Assembly: GCA_917880885.1 (NCBI GenBank)
Contig: OU862917.1
Coordinates: 24,416,104-24,480,103, forward strand
Direction: 5' to 3'
Origin: Limnephilus marmoratus
Lineage: Eukaryota; Arthropoda; Insecta; Trichoptera; Limnephilidae
Length of the DNA stretch: 64,000 nucleotides
The notes below the pieces were generated by a model that was not told the origin of the DNA, searched no databases, and saw only the letters and a list, made by a program, of their open reading frames with translations. The number at the start of each line of letters is the position of its first letter. Position 1 is the first letter of the stretch. The translations under genes were made by a program, and so were the position numbers. Of the stretch, positions 1 to 10,189 are shown in pieces.

Positions 1-267
1 ACATCATCATACATAAAGGATGGTCATAATTAATCAACAACATTCAAATTCAAACAATAATACATCGATTATTGAGAGTGGTGGAATAGTTTGACATATT
101 TAACTAAATTGTTGGAATATTTTTCTTTTATTGAAAAAATATTTTTTTTGGATTATTTTTTTTTGAAATTATGCTTGGAATTTCGGTGGTAAATTCAGTA
201 AAATACCTACGCCAGAATTACTTTGGATGTCAAGGTTGCCACAAAATACAGGGTTGCTAAAAAAAAA

Positions 268-298
<31 letters not shown>

Positions 299-456
299 CC
301 ATTCTTTCATTATTTAAAATTTTTTCTTTTTTTTTGGTTTGTTCTACTTATCATCAACAATCTATATTATACGTCAACAAAAATAACATCAACAATAATT
401 ATTAACATTAACAACAACTTTTCATTATTTTATTATTTTATCCAATTGTTTTAACA
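1..456 (+). other. 5' untranslated leader of the gypsy element
   Basis: This is AT-rich sequence without an ORF, ending just before the gag ATG at 457. It holds long A and T homopolymers near 259-299 and 'caacaa'-rich text near 350-420. No primer binding site can be recognised, so the leader probably starts before the window. Confidence 0.5.
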
Positions 457-1632
457 ATGTCAACTCCTATCCCAAACATCAACAACGCCTCTAAAGAGGA
501 TCTCACAAAAGAATTATCAAGTCGTTCTCTTGAACCGGCATCCACCTCTCACGCGTTGCGCTCGCAGGCGCGTGCATTTAATAAGGCACTTAAGATGCCA
601 ACAATATCAGAAACAGATATGGATTCTTCAGATTCGGATTCTGAGAACCAGACCGTTGACAACCCTACAATAATTAAACACACAAAAATTATTTATAGAG
701 AATCACCCACCATCAATGTGGAAAATTGGAAGATAAAATTTGATGGAAAATCGAGCATAAGAGAATTTCTCTTGTTGATTGAAGAAAAATGTAGGACGAA
801 AAATTTTAGTCAGGATAATTTAGTTCGCGTTTTTCCTGATCTGTTAGATGGACTAGCACTACTCTGGTTCAGGTCAATATATCATCCGGACTTGAAATGG
901 GACGAGCTGTCTAAACTTTTGATCAATCAATTTGAGGCAAATGACCTACAAACGGACTTAAAAGTAAAACTTTTCAACATGACGCAACCAAAAGGTATGT
1001 CAGTCCTTGAGTTTTCACTTAGAATGAAATCTCTAAATAACATGCTAGAAGCTAAACTTCCTGAGCAGGAACTTTTGCGGCTTGCCAAAAAGGCTTTGCT
1101 TCCAATGTACACTAACTTATTAGTTTCTAGAGTTATTTTTACATTCGAGCAGTTAACAACTTACGCAGGAAACTTAGAGTCTTATGCGACACCACCGGAG
1201 GAATTTGCTACTTCTTCTTCTTCTTTTTCAAACAAATTTGAAAAAAGCAATAACTATACTACTAATAAAGAAGAGAGATTTGGGCCTACCAATAAAACTT
1301 TGTCAAACAATAATACCGGTACTTATAAACGTACAGGGTTTTCTTATAATAATTATAAACAATCTTCTAATGGCAATAGTTATAGTCATGCTGGGCGTAA
1401 CTACAGTAACACCAATGCGGGTTACAACAATAACAAACCTCCGTCTTCTTTCAATGGAAATAGTCTAAATACCGAAGGAACTTCTAGAACCATTGTTAGG
1501 AATCAATTTTGTCTTTATTGTAAGAAACCGGGACATGTTGTAGCGGACTGTAAAAGAAAAGCCGCAGCGGGAAATAATCCAAAAGTGGGAGCGGTTAAAG
1601 GAAGAATTAATAATAACAAGTCGGAAAACTAG
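457..1632 (+). CDS. gag: gag polyprotein of the Ty3/gypsy element
   Basis: This 391-aa protein would form the particle that packages element RNA in the cytoplasm. A serine-rich N-terminus is followed by a capsid-like region at about residues 85-265, with the gag-typical stretch 'WKIKFDGKSSIREFL'. Next comes an Asn/Ser/Tyr-rich linker and one CCHC zinc knuckle near residue 350 (CLYCKKPGHVVADC), then a basic Asn-rich tail. The frame is intact and of normal length. It ends at TAG 1630-1632, and the protease frame overlaps it by 16 bases in the -1 frame. Confidence 0.85.
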   Translation: MSTPIPNINNASKEDLTKELSSRSLEPASTSHALRSQARAFNKALKMPTISETDMDSSDSDSENQTVDNPTIIKHTKIIYRESPTINVENWKIKFDGKSSIREFLLLIEEKCRTKNFSQDNLVRVFPDLLDGLALLWFRSIYHPDLKWDELSKLLINQFEANDLQTDLKVKLFNMTQPKGMSVLEFSLRMKSLNNMLEAKLPEQELLRLAKKALLPMYTNLLVSRVIFTFEQLTTYAGNLESYATPPEEFATSSSSFSNKFEKSNNYTTNKEERFGPTNKTLSNNNTGTYKRTGFSYNNYKQSSNGNSYSHAGRNYSNTNAGYNNNKPPSSFNGNSLNTEGTSRTIVRNQFCLYCKKPGHVVADCKRKAAAGNNPKVGAVKGRINNNKSEN

Positions 1633-2213
1633 GGCGGAGTCTCTCTTACCACGTCCCATCCTATGCGCAGAGGAATCGGGAATGGAAGAGTTGGCTCCGA
1701 CTAGTCCATCAGTTTCTTTCAGTCCCATCACCTGGAACAGTGGGCCCACTGCCACAGGGGATGGAGATTGAAAACGATGGTCGTCCTTATGCAAATGTAT
1801 ATATATTTAACAATTTTTACAGCGCACTGTTGGACAGTGGCGCCTCATTATCGTGTTTGGGAGGTGATAGTTATAAGATTTTTATTAAGTTAGGTATAGA
1901 ATTAGTTAAGGTTAATTTTAGTGTATCAACAGCGGACGGTGCGAATCAGCCAGTCCTGGGTACAATGTCGTTGCCGGTGACGTACAAATCAATTACCCAT
2001 ACAATACTTTTCTACGTCATCCCGACATTGTCACCATCGTTTATCCTAGGTATAGACTTTTGGAAGCAGTTCCATATCGCACCGGAGCTGTTTTCAAAAG
2101 CTATTGGTCCTACTTCGGAAAACAAAATTAATGGGTTGCGGGCAATTCAGCCAGCCTCTTCCTTAAGTCCCTCAGAGAATCAGGCACTCTCTGCTATTAT
2201 TAAAAAATTTTGA
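1617..2213 (+). CDS. pro: retropepsin-type protease of the gypsy element
   Basis: This aspartic protease would cut the Gag and Pol precursors inside the particle. The catalytic motif LLDSGAS is at about 1828-1848 and the flap-side motif ILGIDFW at about 2044-2064. The frame has no early ATG: the first in-frame ATG is at 1740, 36 codons before the active site, which fits expression by -1 shifting from gag. It ends at TGA 2211-2213. Pol overlaps it in the +1 frame, which is unusual because gypsy elements normally fuse pro and pol. Confidence 0.75.
   Translation, partial: QVGKLGRSLSYHVPSYAQRNREWKSWLRLVHQFLSVPSPGTVGPLPQGMEIENDGRPYANVYIFNNFYSALLDSGASLSCLGGDSYKIFIKLGIELVKVNFSVSTADGANQPVLGTMSLPVTYKSITHTILFYVIPTLSPSFILGIDFWKQFHIAPELFSKAIGPTSENKINGLRAIQPASSLSPSENQALSAIIKKF
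1623..1629 (+). promoter_or_regulatory. candidate -1 frameshift site at the gag stop
   Basis: GGAAAAC lies directly before the gag TAG, and protease is open in the -1 frame from 1617. The A-site codon AAC could re-pair on AAA, but the P-site match (GAA to GGA) is imperfect, so this is not a canonical slippery heptamer. The frame relation is seen; the function is inferred. Confidence 0.3.
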
Positions 2214-4830
2214 ATCGATTTCTTTCGAGAAGCGTGGCTTAGGCCTGACGCATTTAGTCAAACACAAGATTAATACAACAGGGCCTCCGATCAAACAAAG
2301 GTATTATCCTTTGTCTCCAGCAAGACAAAAACAATTAGAATTAGAAGTGGATGAAATGCTAAAATTAGGAGTAATACGTCCCTCACGTTCTCCATGGTCG
2401 AGTCCAGTATTAATCGTTACAAAAAAAGACGGTACCGGTCGTTTTTGCTTAGACTCTCGCAAAATCAATAATGTCACGATTCGCGACGCGTACCCTTTGC
2501 CATATATATCGCGGATTCTAGACAAGCTAGGTGGAGCTAGGTACGTCTCTTCTATAGACCTTTCAAAGGCTTTTTGGCAAATTTCCTTAGACAAGGACTC
2601 TTGTGAGAAAACAGCTTTCGTCGTCCCTGGACGGGGTTTGTTTGAGTTCACCCGTATGCCTTTCGGACTGAAAAACGCCCCTAGTGAGTTGCAAAGACTG
2701 GCAGATGTTCTTTTTGGTCCGGAATTCGACGATAATGCTTTTTGCTATCTGGATGATTTGATCTTAATATCAGAAGATTTGGAGTCACATCTTAATCTAT
2801 TAAACCGTGTATACGAACGTTTGCGAGACGCAGGTCTTACCATAAACTTAAAAAAATCCGAGTTTTGCAAATCAGAACTTAAATATTTAGGGTATTTAGT
2901 AGATTCGCAGGGTCTCCGTACGGATCCAATAAAAATAGAAAGCATCAAAAATTTCCCAGTCCCAAAAAATGCAAAACAAATCCGGGCATTCATTGGTTTG
3001 TGCGGTTACTTTAGAAGGTTCATTAAAGGATTTTCGGGAATAGCTGCCCCTCTTACTAAACTCACAGGTTCTAAAAATGGAATTAGCAATTTCAAGTGGT
3101 CTCAGGAAGCTGAAACTGCTTTTAAAGATTTAAAACGCGCGTTGACTACGGCTCCAGTTTTATGCTGCCCGGATTTCACCAGGCCTTTCTCTATCCATTG
3201 CGACGCGAGCTCCGCAGGGATTGGAGGAGTTTTGATCCAAGACGTAGACGGGCAAGAGCATCCCATCGCTTATTACTCACGTTGCTTAAACGTTCATGAA
3301 CGAAATTATGGCATCACTGAACGGGAACTCTTAGCTGTGCTAGACTCGGTGACTCACTTTAGACCGTATATAGAAGGAGCTCATTTTTCAGTAGTTACTG
3401 ACCACTCAAGCTTGAAATGGCTGGGGTCCTTGTCCAACCCTAGTGGCCGTCTTGCACGGTGGAGCTCTCGCCTTTCGCAATTTTCTTTTGACGTTGTCCA
3501 TCGCAAAGGGACACAACATGTTGTTCCAGACGTGCTATCACGAATGGACCTTGCCGTATTATCAGGTATGGACACTGAACATACAAAGGATACGTGGTAT
3601 TTGAAAGCCTGGAAAGGATGCCAAGATTTTCCACAACGTTTCCAGAACTTTCAAATGCGTAATAATGAATTGTTCCGACACACAAAGACTAGTCTAGCTC
3701 TGTGCGAGGATACTGCCTGGAAGAGGGTAGTTCCGCAGGAAGGTAGACAGGCAATTCTTTCAAATTTACACGAGTCTTCGCGAGCTTGTCATCCTGGGGT
3801 ATTCAAAACCTATAAAAAGGTGCAATTGCGTTACTATTGGCCTAATATGTATAAGGATGTTAAGCAATTTGTTAATCGTTGTACAGTCTGCAAGGCCCAC
3901 AAAATAAGTACAGCCCCACCTAACGGCATCTCTTCAAACCCAAAAAAGGTCACACGACCCTTGCAAATGTTGTCGATAGATTTAGTAGGTCCTTTACCTA
4001 GGAGTTACTCAGGTTTTACCGTAATCTTATCATGTGTAGACGTTTTTTCTAAATTTACATGGCTATTTCCGCTGCGCAATGGCACCGCGAGAAGCATAAT
4101 TAAAATCTTAGAAGAAAACATCTTTCTTGTTCACGGCGTACCACGAACTATCGTCTGTGATAATGGTCGTCAATTTGTTTCGAAAGAATTTAAGGACTTA
4201 CTTAGTAGTTATAACATACCACCACCATTTTACAATTCGTCTTATACGCCTCAAAACAATGTAGTCGAACGTTATAATCAAACCTTGGGTACGGCGTTAT
4301 CGATCCTTGTTGAATCAGACCACCGAAATTGGTCCAAATTTCTTCCGCAAGTTCAATCGGCTATGAATAACACGGTAAACTGCGCTACAGGTTATACACC
4401 TTATTTCCTGATGCACGGTCGGGAGCAGATACTGGACGGTGATCTGCACCGTAATCCAATAGCGGATGAGGAATCCAATTCGCAAGTGGGTGCTCAACCT
4501 AAAGCTTATGCACAGAAACTAGAAGAGTTGTCTTCGATTTACGAGCAAGTCTCGAATGCTCTTCTTAAAGCTTATCAAAAAGGAGCTGACCATTACAACC
4601 TGCGCAGAAAACACATCACCTATCAGGTTGGTGATGTGGTGTGGCGGAGAAATTTTGCACAATCTAACGCATTGAATTATTTCGCACAGAAATTGGCACC
4701 TCGGTTTGTTCAGAATGTGGTAGTAAAGAAAAAATCCAATCTAATCTATACGCTTGCAGACTTAAACGGAAAAGTTGCGGGTGATTTTCATGTGAAGGAT
4801 ATAGTAAAATCAAATAATATACCAGTATAG
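2167..4830 (+). CDS. pol: reverse transcriptase-RNase H-integrase of the gypsy element
   Basis: Reverse transcribes and integrates the element. Counted from the first ATG (2311, 839 aa): RT with YLDDL near residue 144, RNase H with HCDASS near 296 and TDHSSLKWL near 360, an HHCC zinc domain at about 489-530, and the integrase catalytic D, D and E near 555, 616 and 652. Conserved pre-RT sequence (GLGLTHLVKHKI) is coded upstream of 2311 back to about 2225, so the true frame starts inside the protease overlap after the TAA at 2164. The core is intact. There is no chromodomain after the integrase. Confidence 0.85.
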   Translation, partial: VPQRIRHSLLLLKNFESISFEKRGLGLTHLVKHKINTTGPPIKQRYYPLSPARQKQLELEVDEMLKLGVIRPSRSPWSSPVLIVTKKDGTGRFCLDSRKINNVTIRDAYPLPYISRILDKLGGARYVSSIDLSKAFWQISLDKDSCEKTAFVVPGRGLFEFTRMPFGLKNAPSELQRLADVLFGPEFDDNAFCYLDDLILISEDLESHLNLLNRVYERLRDAGLTINLKKSEFCKSELKYLGYLVDSQGLRTDPIKIESIKNFPVPKNAKQIRAFIGLCGYFRRFIKGFSGIAAPLTKLTGSKNGISNFKWSQEAETAFKDLKRALTTAPVLCCPDFTRPFSIHCDASSAGIGGVLIQDVDGQEHPIAYYSRCLNVHERNYGITERELLAVLDSVTHFRPYIEGAHFSVVTDHSSLKWLGSLSNPSGRLARWSSRLSQFSFDVVHRKGTQHVVPDVLSRMDLAVLSGMDTEHTKDTWYLKAWKGCQDFPQRFQNFQMRNNELFRHTKTSLALCEDTAWKRVVPQEGRQAILSNLHESSRACHPGVFKTYKKVQLRYYWPNMYKDVKQFVNRCTVCKAHKISTAPPNGISSNPKKVTRPLQMLSIDLVGPLPRSYSGFTVILSCVDVFSKFTWLFPLRNGTARSIIKILEENIFLVHGVPRTIVCDNGRQFVSKEFKDLLSSYNIPPPFYNSSYTPQNNVVERYNQTLGTALSILVESDHRNWSKFLPQVQSAMNNTVNCATGYTPYFLMHGREQILDGDLHRNPIADEESNSQVGAQPKAYAQKLEELSSIYEQVSNALLKAYQKGADHYNLRRKHITYQVGDVVWRRNFAQSNALNYFAQKLAPRFVQNVVVKKKSNLIYTLADLNGKVAGDFHVKDIVKSNNIPV

Positions 4831-6326
4831 TCTTATTGTGGCAATACTTCGGAGGGTCTGGCCATCCCTACCGAATACTGCAAATTATCTTATTTACTAG
4901 TTAATATTTAATGCTTGGGAGTTTTAACCCGGCCTGATCAACCGAGTTGAAACGACCCGACATTCTGACAGTCAAAGTCCTGTCACAGGAATATTTCTTT
5001 TTGTTCGTTCATGTTTTTGGAGGGGGTGCGTTTATGCTAACTCATGTAGTATTTATGATTCATTGCAATCAAAATCCACTCTAGTAAGATTAACTCGAGT
5101 TGTTTTATAAGTTCTTACTTTCGTTAGGCGTAATTATTTATTGTTATTTATTCGAAATTAATTTAGTAACATTTTTTTTTTTTTTTTTTTTGGACTGAGC
5201 ACGAGCAAGCAAACAGGATGAATGACATAATTTGTTTTATATTACGTTTGTTAACCTCGAATACAATTGGAACACATGCCCACTTCCAATTGTGTTCAGG
5301 GTACATCCCATTGAACTGCGTTCATGGTTATTAAATTTTGTATTTATTATTAAGTTTTGTCTCGAAACACACAGGGATGCCAGTCCTACACCTCTATGTG
5401 TTTTGAGCATTGTTTTCTTTTTGTTTATCTCTTTCAATATGAAACATGACTGTTTTCAAATATAAATAAATTCTGAGAAATATTGTAAGTTCAACACGTA
5501 GTAACCACTTATATGCTTGCGAATATACAAAGAGAATAGTTTAGTAATATACATATTATTTTGTTAAATTTATTGATTAGTTTTAGTACCTATGATGCTA
5601 CTTTACTTCATACACTCACCCGTACGACCGATTTAGGTAGAATAGGAAACTCTTCGTAGTGAACAATTTTATTTTTCCTAAAAGGGACGTAAATTCAGTG
5701 AAGTGAGGGTTGCTTGCACCCTAAAGTGTTGCCTAAATGGCTTTCTAAAACCCTATTATGGGTCAGTGATGCATTAATGCATATGGTTGTGTATAATTTT
5801 TGTGCTGGACACACAAAGGTATAGATAAGTTAAGGATGTGTTGTCCACTGATTAGTGTTTAAACTTACATAATTAATGATGATTATGCGGTATATGTAAC
5901 GTTAACGGTAGTCCAAGACATAAGTCAGCCGTTCTTCACCCAGTATCTTCAATGCTGTGGGTGTTTACGGACCCCGTTCACGGAACATTAGTTCACCATG
6001 TTCTTAATATTAAGTTCTTTTAGTTTTAAGTTCTTTTAGTTGTAAGCTATGTTTAAATAAGAATGGTTGCATCGCAAGCCCGTCCATCGCGCCTTACGCA
6101 TGATGGAGTGCGATCGGAGTTGCGGCACACCCATTCGCTATTACTATTTAATCTATGTTTGATCTACTAATCATTTTTTTTTTTTACTGCTGTCTACTAA
6201 TGATTGCTAGAATATGTTTGAATAATTTTTTTTAGGCCCTGTGACCGACCTTTTTTTTAGATTAGGGGTAGGAACCTTATTAGTTGTTATGTTCGTGGGC
6301 GAACATTTTTGTGGCGAGGGGGGTAA
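4831..6326 (+). other. long 3' noncoding region of the gypsy element, with polypurine tract
   Basis: About 1.5 kb without a convincing ORF; no env-like signal peptide, furin site or membrane segment is seen. A T-run lies at 5171-5190. A purine-rich tract (gtggcgagggggg, 6311-6323) sits just before the proposed LTR and would prime plus-strand synthesis. Confidence 0.5.
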
Positions 6327-6836
6327 TGTTATGATGTGGATGCATCATTACATATAAATTACTTTAATTTATTACTCGGATAGGCAGGTACCTTTATTTG
6401 AAGGATGGTAATAGTTTATTCGAGATACTCGGCAGGTTGGCAGACTGAGCGGAAACGGGTTTTGTTTTTGAAACGGCACTCTGGAGGAGAGAGAACACGG
6501 GAGGACGCCGTGTTTTTCTCGGGCACAGTCACCTAGCGATTTAAGTTTTATAATGTAAAATATACCGGAACAATACGACTCCGCGTTGCAAAGAGATCCG
6601 TACCTTATGTGTAAATAACGGGATTAACCTAAAGATCCGAATTGTTCGGCCCGGAATTAACGAAGTTTTCGGTTCATCAATGGCCGTCGGCGCCTCGTGC
6701 GACGAGAATAAGTAATGCCGTTTATCTAGCTGATCTGGCGACTGGGAAAGTGCAATTGGCGAACATGGACTCCCGCTACACCTCGCAAGCCACGGCGAAG
6801 TTTATTTAATTAGTGTTCGGAGTTTTAACTTTAACA
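6327..6836 (+). repeat. candidate 3' LTR of the gypsy element
   Basis: The 510-bp segment starts TGTTA and ends TAACA, a perfect 5-bp inverted terminal pair, and directly follows the polypurine tract. A TATAAA is at 6353-6358. The partner LTR is outside the window, so the 3' boundary is inferred from the terminal pair alone. Confidence 0.45.
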
Positions 6837-7624
6837 TCCGCCGCCTACTGAGGCGTTCATATAAAAAACCCGCGTACTTGATTTTGATACGCAGAACAGA
6901 CCGTTCCGGTTCACCGCAACCCCGGATTCGTCGCCGACTCCGTCTGTCAACAAATCCCGTAGGCATCCATCTATTTGGGCTTGATGGCCTCGTAGGACGG
7001 GCATCATACTGCTGGCCAGGCTGGCGCAATACACCGGATCATTTCTCATCGTCCTGATGCTCCCAGGGGGGTTTGGCATCGCGACCTCAGCAGGATCACA
7101 TCAGGACCACCTCTTGGATGCTGGACGAAGCACCAAGCTCCACTACGTGCATCATGCCTGCCCGCAGGCACTTAATCCGAATTAGCTAGTTTTCAAGGTC
7201 ATGGTCGCAATACAGGGGTGAGTTTTCAGTAGTGTATTTTTTCCCTTGTAAAATTGGTTTATAATACCGTATTGTTTTAAATGTTCGATATTGTAAATAT
7301 AGAAAATATTGATTCAAATCTCTTTGTTATTTCATATCGATACACTGTAGTTCCTAATGATGAGTAAAGAAGTGATTGTCATAGTGCCCACGCTCCCTGG
7401 GAAGAATTAAATGCTCTCCGTCGTTCTAGGAAGAAGGCGTAGTGAATTCAACTGTGGACATATTCTGTCTTGAACAGGATTTGGCGCTCTATTAATAGAA
7501 AAGTACGCAGTTGTATTCATCCCGTCTTCTTCCCTCTCAGCTAGCCACATCATATGGCTCCTTACGCCATTTTGCACGTAATAATTGCCTTTTCAACGTG
7601 AATTATAAGATACTCACGTAACAA
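6837..7624. other. intergenic, nothing recognised
   Basis: Mixed-composition sequence with short open frames only. No conserved protein motif, TIR or tandem repeat could be supported. Confidence 0.5.
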
Positions 7625-8334
7625 GTGCATCAGCTGTTAGCTGTTGACTGCCAAACGCGGATAACCTACCCTCAAGTCATCCTGAATCTCAACGAAAAGG
7701 TGGACGATTTTTCATCGAAAATTGTCATGAACGATGAAGCTCATTTCCATAATAGCGGTTACGTGAATAAACAAAATAATCATTTCCGAGGCACTAAAAA
7801 TCCGAGTATCACCCACGAAGAGCCATTATACCCGCTCAAAGTTGCTGCGTGGTGTGCTGTCTACGCTGGAGGAGTCATCATTTTTAGAACGCCGCGGGCC
7901 AAACGACGACTGTGGTCGGCGCGCGCTACAGAGCCGTGATTACCGATTTTTTTTCTTCCTCAATTGGATGGATTGGGACTGGAGAACATGTGGTTACAAC
8001 AGGACGGTGCAACGGCGTACGCTGCTCGAGCCACAACCGATATTCTGAAGGAAGAATTTCCGGGTCGCCTAATCTCTCGTTTTGGTGATTTGCACTGGCC
8101 GGCCAGATCACCCTATTTATCCGTTTCAGACTTCTTTTTATGTTTTTTTTTAAGTCTCGGGTTTACGTCATCAAGTCTCAGACTCTTGAAGCCCTTAAGG
8201 AGAATATTCGCCAAGAATTCGAGAACCTGTCGCCCAAAGTTCTGGCAAGAGTGATGGAAAATGCCATAAAATGGGCCCGTATGGTCGTCAACTCTGGCGG
8301 CGGTCACTTGGCCGATATCATTTTCTCGACATGA
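7625..8334 (+). pseudogene. mariner/Tc1-type (IS630 superfamily) transposase relic
   Basis: Three reading frames together carry the C-terminal two thirds of a DDE transposase. NDEAHFHNSGYVNKQN (about 7730-7780) includes the second catalytic Asp, and a WCAVYAGGVI stretch follows at 7851-7880. After a frame change come QDGATAYAAR and WPARSPYLS (about 7996-8120, third catalytic region), and after another change near 8145 comes the C-terminal helix region up to the stop at 8332. The N-terminal DNA-binding half is not seen. It cannot be functional. Confidence 0.75.
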
Positions 8335-8573
8335 CGGAATAAATTCTAATGGATTAAATAAACAAATTTCACAACCAGAACCAAAGTTTTACATTTAATA
8401 AAAAAATTACAGCAAAAAAAACATCGGATGATTACTTTTGCCCCACCTTGTACTTACGGAAATTAGATAATAATAACATTATTAAATTTAATTTAAATTA
8501 AATTTAAAAAAATATATGTATTAAAAAAAATTATTTATGTTATTTCACGGCTATGTACAACAAGAAGCATATA
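8335..8573. other. 3' flank of the transposase relic
   Basis: AT-rich. The segment 8421-8452 (acatcggatgattactttt... then gccccaccttgta) looks like the 3' terminal repeat of the mariner-type element. A matching 5' end was not found upstream; only a weak look-alike exists near 7212. Confidence 0.35.
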
Positions 8574-8578
8574 GGTAG

Positions 8579-10151
8579 TGTAACCGACGTGTTGCTCTCC
8601 CTCATTTCTTAATTTTAATTTTATATGTTTTACTGATGTACAATCCCCCGGTGCAACCAAATAAAGCTTGTGTGCCAAGTTTGCACCGGGAGACATTCTA
8701 GAATCCTATAATTTTAATAATTTTAACAATTAATACTTTATTTATGATTATTTACGCCTCCAAAGGCAACCAGGCTGACTAGCCTCCTTTTTAGTTATGG
8801 CCCTGAGAAGGGTCGTTTTGTCGGCTCCGAAGGAAGCAGCTACTCCGCTAAGCGGACTGCCTTCCCTCCCTTGCTGCTCTGCCGTTATGGCTCAGCAGGA
8901 AGCGGGCTGCTCTCTATTTTTAATTATGGCCCTTTTTAGGGCCTTTTTTCGTCCTGGCCACTAAGTTCAATAATACCGTGCCGCCAGCAACGATCTTTTT
9001 CAAAACACATTTTTTCAATTTTAAATGTCTTTTTCTTAATACACAGATGCCCTGGTGACACAAGTAAAAACTTGGTTACCAAGTTGCCACCAGGAGACAT
9101 CCTAAACTTATTATTTCATCGCCTTCAGGGCTATTTTTCCGGCTACAAAGCCAAAAAACCAATTTGGGCGTCCCTATTAAGGGCCTTTATATTGGTCAAA
9201 AATACACCATATTTTAATATAACTTCGTTTAAACACCCCTTAGGACGCTGAAACTAAGACGTTTCAGTGCAGAGTCCTACGGGGCATCCATAGAGCCATA
9301 AATAAACATTGTAACTCTTAAACTGCCAGCGCTATCAGCACTTGAGCAGATTTTCGAGACTCTAGCATCATTTCACTTTTTCTCCATTTTAAAAATCCCA
9401 GGACCTCGTAAGGCGACGAAACCAAAAGGTTTCGATAGCCAGGCTTACGGGGGACCTGGGAAAAATATTAACTTCTTTGTAACTATTCAAACACTTTGTT
9501 AAATAACAAATACCTACCGACAAAAAGTCAAACTTCCTTAAAATCAACCCAAACTCAGCAAACAAAAATTCTACGGATAGAGAATATCCGTAGAACCACT
9601 CTAGTTTTAAGGAAAACATTGTAAATACATTAACCTAACCTGTATAATTAATTTAAGAAACCAATTTTAGACGACCACTTTCAAGCAAGTGTTTGCCAAA
9701 ATGGGTGGCCCACAGAAAGGCACACCTTATATAGGTAAAGGGCTAGGTAAAACCTCCCACCACAAAAATGTACCACGTGACAGGTTTTGTCACGGAAATT
9801 GGGTATATAAACCCGGCCATTTCTCATAATAAATCAGTTCTTCCATCAACGTCAACTCGTGTTATTATTTCCTTCTGGGAAAAGTTATTATCATCCGCTG
9901 CCTCCCGCCGACCTCTGCCTAGACTTTGCTCCTGGTGCCATCAGTCTCCTCCAGAAAGCCGGCCCTACTTCAGGCAACCGCCACGCACCAGGACTGGGCA
10001 GAGGAGTAGGCACATCCAGTGTCCTCAACTCATCAGGCACTGGGTGCACGGGAGGTCAGTATTTTATTATTTCAACCATTTCATCCTGGTCGTGTACTGA
10101 AACCGGTACCCTTTTTTTACAGTCTTGTACAGGCTTGATACGTCTGGTACA
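8579..10151 (+). repeat. 5' LTR of the BEL/Pao element
   Basis: The 1573-bp LTR is very long for BEL/Pao. U3 is packed with inverted repeats: 8647-8690, about 8830-8864, 8875-8895, 8928-8943, 9051-9095, 9241-9279, 9397-9460 and 9569-9595 (11-bp arms, 5-nt loop). TATA and initiator lie near 9804-9838. An AATAAA at 9828-9833 sits just before the initiator, which would give a very short R region of roughly 20-30 nt. Confidence 0.93.
9804..9838 (+). promoter_or_regulatory. core promoter in the BEL 5' LTR
   Basis: TATATAA at 9804-9810 is followed 30 bp later by an insect-type initiator TCAGT at 9834. The same pair is at 14886-14892 and 14916 in the 3' LTR. The spacing is right for RNA polymerase II; use is inferred. 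Confidence 0.6.
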
Positions 10152-10153
10152 AG

Positions 10154-10171
10154 TGGTCCTTCGAGCCGGAT
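10154..10171 (+). promoter_or_regulatory. primer binding site, tRNA-Tyr type
   Basis: Two bases after the LTR, TGGTCCTTCGAGCCGGAT is an 18-nt perfect complement to the conserved 3' end (with CCA) of eukaryotic tRNA-Tyr as I know it. It would prime minus-strand synthesis. Confidence 0.8.
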
Positions 10172-10189
10172 CCGCTGCACGACTCCAGG

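Larger units (their letters stand above)
1..6836 (+). mobile_element. Ty3/gypsy LTR retrotransposon, 5' end outside the window
   Basis: The order is leader, gag, protease, RT-RNase H-integrase, long 3' noncoding region and a candidate 3' LTR. RT before integrase is the Ty3/gypsy order. The RT has YLDD and integrase has HHCC and DDE residues; no chromodomain or env is seen. The style of the RT and RNase H resembles the mdg1/mdg3 group, which is an inference. No part of 1-456 repeats in the 3' region, so the 5' LTR must lie upstream of the window. All three ORFs are long, so decay is slight. Confidence 0.85.

Noticed and set aside
1..60. Window start 'aca' as the end of the 5' gypsy LTR
   Set aside because: No primer binding site follows and no other base of a 5' LTR is visible, so it cannot be supported.
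9768..10100. 110-codon frame in both BEL LTRs
   Set aside because: Spans TATA and initiator; identical in both LTRs only because the LTRs are identical.
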